Below, one piece after another: positions 60,129 through 64,000 of a DNA stretch of 64,000 bases. This DNA comes from Pseudomonadota bacterium. Its GTDB lineage: Bacteria; Bdellovibrionota; UBA1018. The stretch's first letter is position 1; every line of letters begins with the position of its first letter. The position numbers were made by a program, and so were the translations under genes. Under the pieces are notes generated by a model. The model had not been told where the DNA came from. It searched no databases and was given only the letters and a program-made list of their open reading frames with translations. The stretch is from assembly GCA_027485695.1 (NCBI GenBank), contig JAIXQO010000003.1:1-64000 (forward strand). Direction: 5' to 3'.

Positions 60129-60313
60129 TTTTGAGTTGAAAAAAGTGGTGTCCAGGAGAGGACGAGAATAGGAGAGAGCGGCCGTGAGAAAGCGCGAAGC
60201 GGTTTCGCACGGAGAGGCACGCAGGATGCGTGACTTAGCGAACGGCCCCGGCTCTGGGGCGCATTCACGTGAAGTGAATGCGCGGGAAGACCGAGTCCTC
60301 TCCTGGGCACCAA
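60129..60313 (+). repeat. tRNA-end-bounded structured element, Leu copy 1
   Basis: The left end 60129-60163 is an inverted copy (one mismatch) of tRNA-Leu's 3' end plus the 18 bases after it; the right end 60294-60313 is a perfect direct copy of the last 20 tRNA bases. The interior has hairpins CACGCA/TGCGTG (60218-60232) and GCGCATTCAC/GTGAATGCGC (60260-60284), and GGCCGT/ACGGCC as an outer pair. The hairpin with flank GATGCGTGACT corresponds to GATGCGCGACT in the two other copies; otherwise this core is the most divergent. No gene is present in 60051-60657. Confidence 0.82.
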
Positions 60314-60379
60314 TTCTCAAGATTTAGTCGTCGCACAAATCTCATTTTAAAAATGATCATTTAGCAGTTCTCGGGCTTG

Positions 60380-60568
60380 TGCCCAGGAGAGGACTCGAAG
60401 CGCAGCATTCGATCGCGCTAGACATGCCAGTGGCATGTCTGGCGAGGAGAGTCGCGCACGATGCGCGACTCAGAATGCGACGGGGAGGCTACGCAAGGAA
60501 GGAGCGGATGCGACTGACTGTAGTGGCCGAGTCCTCTCCTGGGCACCACTTTTTTCAACTCAAAATCT
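60380..60568 (+). repeat. tRNA-end-bounded structured element, Leu copy 2
   Basis: Left end 60380-60399 is a perfect inverted copy of the tRNA-Leu 3' strand; right end 60529-60568 is a direct copy of tRNA-Leu's last 20 bases plus the next 20 downstream bases. The core has GACATGCC/GGCATGTC (60421-60439), GTCGCGCA/TGCGCGAC (60451-60469) and GCATTC (60405-60410) / GAATGC (60473-60478). The core closely matches the Asn-locus element, including GGAAGGAGCGGATGCGACTG and GTAGTGGCCGAGTCC. Confidence 0.85.
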
Positions 60569-60657
60569 CAGCATTCGAACGAGTCCCAGTAGTCGCCGTG
60601 TCTGGCAGCATTCAAAAAACCCGTCGCTCCATGCAGGATTTCACTCTGCTCCTGATC

Positions 60658-60963
60658 TCATGGAGTGCTCCCTTTTCTCGCGGAGAGGCTGATACGATCT
60701 TTTGAGCTACGACTGGAACTACTATCGAGAAGAATATCGGATTTTATTTTCGCATATTCATCTTGCTTGATTTCTCCCTTGGCGTACCGCTCGTTCAGAA
60801 TATCGAGCGCGTTTTTAGCCGTCGAACCGTCCCAAAGTTTTCTATGAGCGCGATAGGTGTAACCCCAGTTTCCGACGCTCGAAAAGAGTAGGAAAACGAC
60901 GCCGAACCAAAGTAGCCAGCCCCATCCCGAATACAAATCATTCCAATAGTAATAGGTTTGCAT
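60658..60963 (-). CDS. Small membrane protein with a SHOCT domain
   Basis: 101 residues: one membrane segment (WGWLLWFGVVFLLFSSVG), then a SHOCT motif (ALDILNERYAKGEIKQDEYAKIKSDIL region, residues 53-79) and a Ser/Arg-rich tail. SHOCT domains are short C-terminal oligomerisation or targeting helices found in many bacterial membrane proteins. It is 14 bases downstream of dps and probably co-transcribed. Confidence 0.85.
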   Translation of the reverse strand: MQTYYYWNDLYSGWGWLLWFGVVFLLFSSVGNWGYTYRAHRKLWDGSTAKNALDILNERYAKGEIKQDEYAKIKSDILLDSSSSRSSKDRISLSARKGSTP

Positions 60964-60977
60964 AAGATCCTTTCGTA

Positions 60978-61460
60978 TTAGCGAGAAGCCTGTACGTGGG
61001 CTTCTACGAACCAGAGGTATTTGTCCACCTGGCGGGAAATCTCCGTGAAAATATCTGCTGTATCTTTGTCGACCAGCTCGTCGGCCTGAGTGATCACATT
61101 GCGGACATTCTCACCGTAGCTGGCAAGAGTGTACGCGAGTGCGTTGACGTGGGCGTGCCCGGCCGAGATATCGATGGGATATTCAGGCAGTTTCGTACGC
61201 TTGGCTGCGATTCGTAGTGTACCCTCCGCCGTCCCGCCGAGTTGGACGATTCGTTCGGCGATTAGGTCGACATATTCTTCGGCATCCTCAGCGATTTTAT
61301 CGAAGAGTTCGTGAAGTGAGATGAAGTCGGGACCCTTGACGTTCCAATGCGCTTGCTTGGCTTGAGTAACCAAGTCGATCGAGTTGGAAAGGTGCTCCTG
61401 CAATAGTCCGCTGATTTGGATTCGAATTTTTTCCGGAAGACTGTTTTTTGTTGGATACAT
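60978..61460 (-). CDS. dps: Dps-family DNA-protection ferritin
   Basis: 160 residues forming a four-helix bundle. The inter-subunit ferroxidase site is complete: His in KQAHWNVKGPDF, and His, Asp and Glu in SLHELFDKIAEDAEEYVDL. Dps assembles as a dodecamer that oxidises iron(II) with peroxide and protects DNA. The N-terminal tail is short with few Lys, so DNA binding may be weak. GGGG-AA precedes the ATG. Confidence 0.94.
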   Translation of the reverse strand: MYPTKNSLPEKIRIQISGLLQEHLSNSIDLVTQAKQAHWNVKGPDFISLHELFDKIAEDAEEYVDLIAERIVQLGGTAEGTLRIAAKRTKLPEYPIDISAGHAHVNALAYTLASYGENVRNVITQADELVDKDTADIFTEISRQVDKYLWFVEAHVQASR

Positions 61461-61634
61461 AAGTTCCCCTTTCTGAATGTTCGTGCACTTATTGATCCAA
61501 CTCGAACGAAGAGTTTTTGGGGCGTAATTCCCTGTGCTGGGTCCGGTTGCCTTTTTGCAGCCTTTTAAATCGAGTCAAAATACCTAATGATCCGAAGGAC
61601 CTGATACACTCTCGGTAGAAAGATTTGGAACCCG

Positions 61635-62156
61635 ATGAAAAAGAAAATTATTGTATACACGTTGTTCATTGGATTGGTGGTTTTTGTCGGTTTCCTTGGA
61701 ACACTCGCTACGCAGTCGGGACTGTTGGACTGGTATCCCGGTTTGCAAAAGCCGTTCTTTCAACCACCTCCGCAGGCTTTTCCGATCGCTTGGACATTGC
61801 TCTATGCCGCGATCGCCGTCGCGGGTGCAATGATCTATCTATCGGAACATTCGAAATACCGAAATATCGCGTTGGCCGCCTGGGGCGCGCAACTGGTTTT
61901 CAATGCAGCTTGGTCTGAACTTTTCTTTCGGCATCGAAGACCCGACCTGGCGTTGCTCGACATCTTGGCCCTGTTGGTATCCATCGCGATATTCTGTTTT
62001 GCGGCAAGGAAGGTCGATCGGCGAGCCTTTAGGCTCTTCGTTCCCTATTTTATCTGGGTCGCTTTCGCGACCTTATTGAACGAAGAAATTTTGAGGCTTA
62101 ATCCGGCAAAAGTGGCTACGCAATCAAATGCCATCGCGATAACGTTTATGGAATAG
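61635..62156 (+). CDS. tspO: TspO/MBR-family protein
   Basis: 173 residues with five membrane segments. Family motifs: WYPGLQKPFFQPPPQAF, IAWTLLYAAIAVAGAM, WGAQLVFNAAWSELFF and YFIWVAFATLLNEEI. TspO binds porphyrins and is linked to tetrapyrrole and oxygen-stress responses. Single gene, divergent from dps. Confidence 0.94.
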   Translation: MKKKIIVYTLFIGLVVFVGFLGTLATQSGLLDWYPGLQKPFFQPPPQAFPIAWTLLYAAIAVAGAMIYLSEHSKYRNIALAAWGAQLVFNAAWSELFFRHRRPDLALLDILALLVSIAIFCFAARKVDRRAFRLFVPYFIWVAFATLLNEEILRLNPAKVATQSNAIAITFME

Positions 62157-62287
62157 TTAAGTTGATATACATTCGGACATAGGATTCTTGAACGTATTTC
62201 GTGCCAAGTGAACGAATGCTTCTTGCGGTTGCTGAGGCAAGTAACTGGCTGACGTGACTGTCTGTTGTGCCCGGGTCTTCTTTCTTG

Positions 62288-64000
62288 TTAATGGTTCAGA
62301 ATATCGTAGTAGTTAATCAGGTTTCTCCGACGAGCGATAACCGCCTCAATTTGTTCTGGCTTGAGGTAACCACCTAGGTCGCGCTGAATAGATTCAGGGC
62401 TCCAAGCCTTGAGATGATTGATAAACTCTGGATTCTTTGCCGCCATGTTCATGAGCTGATCTTTTAAGACCTTATCTTCTGGCCCGCCCGTCGTGCCGTA
62501 TTGATTCACAAACTTACCGATGTCGTTGTCATAAAACGCTAGCCCGTGATCGATCGCAATGAACTTCGGATCTTTTAGATAAAAAGGCCCTTTTCTCAAA
62601 TCTATCACTTCGGGGAGAGTTTCGTTTGTTTGCACAAGGAAGTTATGTCCGCCGGTCCGGTGTCGATCGATATTTCCAATCAAAAAGTCGAATAGGACCA
62701 TATCGTCCGGTGTCTTGTTGGAGACCACTTCAGACAGATTCATCAAAGTTTCTTTGCCGTCTTTCCCAATCACGCGCACTTTTTTCGTATCGATGAATTT
62801 TTGAGCTGAGTAGACTTTACCGTCGATCTCGATCAATTCTGTCTGCGCAACTTTTCCGAATTTTATCTGATTGCTAACCACATAGGCGGCGGCCTCTTTT
62901 TTTGTCGAAAGTCTGCTGCTTTTAATGATGAACGTTTCGCCTGATTTCGTTTTGTAGACCTTACAGCCGCCTGCTTCGGTCACTCCCATATCTATTCCGC
63001 GGGCATTAAATGTCTCCTCGGAAAAGCCGTCTTCCTTTAGGATGCGCTCGATCTCATTTTCATTCTCGTAAGTAAGCGGTTGAAGTGATCTTGGAATACG
63101 GGCGTCCGTTCCCAGAACCCCTTGACCTTTCATTTCTAAAAGCACGGATTCCGTTCGTGAAGATGCGGCGTCGGCGATGCGTTTTTCTTTTTCCTTCTCT
63201 GATAGTTTTTCCCAATCTACGCCTTTAAGCTGTGCGATTCGTTTTGCTTCGGTAGTGAGCGCTGCTCGATGTTTTTCAACGAGCTTTGCTTGCATTTCTT
63301 CTCGAAGAGCGGCGATGGCTTGGGCTTTTTTCGGATTCAAAATCGTTTTGGCTTCGTCGAGCCACGTCGGTACGTTGTGAGCGATATTAGCCAGGCGCTG
63401 CACGGACGGAGGGACGTCGTTGCCGAAGAGCTCGCTGAATTCTCGATAGGCTTTTTTCCGGAGTTCCGTCAGTTCGGCGGCCGCTTTTTTGATGTCAGGT
63501 CCAGCCGAGGGATCGACCGAAACAACGAGGTCTTCTTTCATCTCGCGGAAACCAGGTTCTTCTGGCTTGGGTCCATCAATGCCGGTCCGTTTTCCGTTCA
63601 CTTTCGTTGGAGACGGCGGTACGTCAGTCGAAGCCTGAACGACGGTTTTCGGCGGTTCGACGGACAGACCTCCGCTTTTGAATTTCGTTAGTGCCTTTTC
63701 TAGTCGAACACCGTCACCGCTCTTGGCGGCTTTAAAAATCTCTTTTGCAAGCTGCGCCTTTTCACCACTGGAGGCACTTTTTAGCGCAACTAACAGCTGT
63801 TCAATCTCGTTTTCACCGAGGCCCTTTTGTTTCGCTAGATAACGAACGAAACGGACTTCGGCTGCGGATCCGACCTTTGAAAGGACTTTGCCGAGGCCCT
63901 TGCCGACACCGAAGAACGCTAAGTCGATAGCGATCGACTTGTATCCTTCTACTAGTTCGTCGCTGAGCACGTTTTCCATGCTCTCGTCAGTCAATAGACC
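62288..64000 (-). CDS. Kinase-like protein, C-terminal part (5' end outside)
   Basis: The frame is open to the window edge; at least 570 residues are seen. The first 40 residues (IDLAFFGVGKGLGKVLSKVG) resemble the linker regions of large polymorphic-toxin-type proteins. A Pro/Lys-rich stretch and a long coiled coil follow. From about 330 is a kinase domain: ETFIIKSS (candidate ATP Lys), STKKEAAAY (candidate Glu), FDFLIGNIDRHRTGGHNFLV (catalytic Asp443, His445) and FIAIDHGLAFYD (metal Asp482). This pattern is shared by HipA, PI3/4-kinase-like and Fam20C/actin-fragmin-kinase-like enzymes. The gene may be the tail of a secreted effector or toxin, which is inference. Confidence 0.72.
   Translation of the reverse strand, partial: GLLTDESMENVLSDELVEGYKSIAIDLAFFGVGKGLGKVLSKVGSAAEVRFVRYLAKQKGLGENEIEQLLVALKSASSGEKAQLAKEIFKAAKSGDGVRLEKALTKFKSGGLSVEPPKTVVQASTDVPPSPTKVNGKRTGIDGPKPEEPGFREMKEDLVVSVDPSAGPDIKKAAAELTELRKKAYREFSELFGNDVPPSVQRLANIAHNVPTWLDEAKTILNPKKAQAIAALREEMQAKLVEKHRAALTTEAKRIAQLKGVDWEKLSEKEKEKRIADAASSRTESVLLEMKGQGVLGTDARIPRSLQPLTYENENEIERILKEDGFSEETFNARGIDMGVTEAGGCKVYKTKSGETFIIKSSRLSTKKEAAAYVVSNQIKFGKVAQTELIEIDGKVYSAQKFIDTKKVRVIGKDGKETLMNLSEVVSNKTPDDMVLFDFLIGNIDRHRTGGHNFLVQTNETLPEVIDLRKGPFYLKDPKFIAIDHGLAFYDNDIGKFVNQYGTTGGPEDKVLKDQLMNMAAKNPEFINHLKAWSPESIQRDLGGYLKPEQIEAVIARRRNLINYYDILNH

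Overview
The window reads as chromosomal DNA of a Gram-negative bacterium. It encodes outer-membrane barrels (FadL-like, DUF481, BtuB-type), the lipoprotein enzymes Lgt and LspA, many lipoproteins, and several dozen proteins with Sec-type signal peptides. The density of unrecognised exported proteins and proteases, together with AmpG, a long-form phenylalanine hydroxylase and tight ATGA/GTGA gene overlaps, fits a Bdellovibrionota/Oligoflexia-type lineage. That placement is an inference: no rRNA or phylogenetic marker is in view.

Layout. 1-2360: end of a yceI gene and a FadL-like porin. 2361-7050: a six-gene, translationally coupled pantothenate/CoA operon (DUF2520 reductase, panB, panC, coaBC, coaX, panD) that would run from ketoisovalerate and aspartate to 4'-phosphopantetheine. 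7047-12091: lipoproteins, a haem-motif exported protein and an LspA fused to a HAMP-like tail. 12077-18427: a TldD/TldE-like protease pair divergent from ampG, which is coupled to two tandem paralogues of an unknown family. 18485-22262: exported proteins, including two GMTWST-C paralogues and a zinc metalloprotease. 22740-25327: a nuclease/phosphatase-fold protein, a flavoprotein and a small basic protein.

25439-34424 is a minus-strand cluster of exported proteins around a clostripain-like (C11) protease. Two of them are large paralogues with a shared six-cysteine module followed by long G/Y tetrapeptide repeats. 34587-37401 holds phenylalanine hydroxylase, DUF423 and an unknown gene. 38284-48412 holds lgt, a secreted kinase-like protein, a matrixin lipoprotein, a lipase-like hydrolase, a subtilase lipoprotein and a secreted protein with four disulfide-rich repeats. 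48494-57022 holds a J-domain protein, an RRM protein, an RCC1 lipoprotein carrying a 17-T tract, a PP2C-cNMP fusion, a YdjM-like protein, a DUF481 protein and mscL. 57097-59060 is btuB under a cobalamin riboswitch. 60658-64000 holds a SHOCT protein, dps, tspO and the 3' part of a kinase-like gene.

The most unusual feature is not a protein. Downstream of both tRNA genes (tRNA-Asn 37758-37833, tRNA-Leu 59968-60050) lie structured elements of about 165-185 bp. Each is bounded on the right by a direct 20-nt copy of the 3' end of its own tRNA and on the left by an inverted copy of that end. The cores at the two loci are related and show compensatory base changes in their hairpins, while the ends follow the local tRNA.
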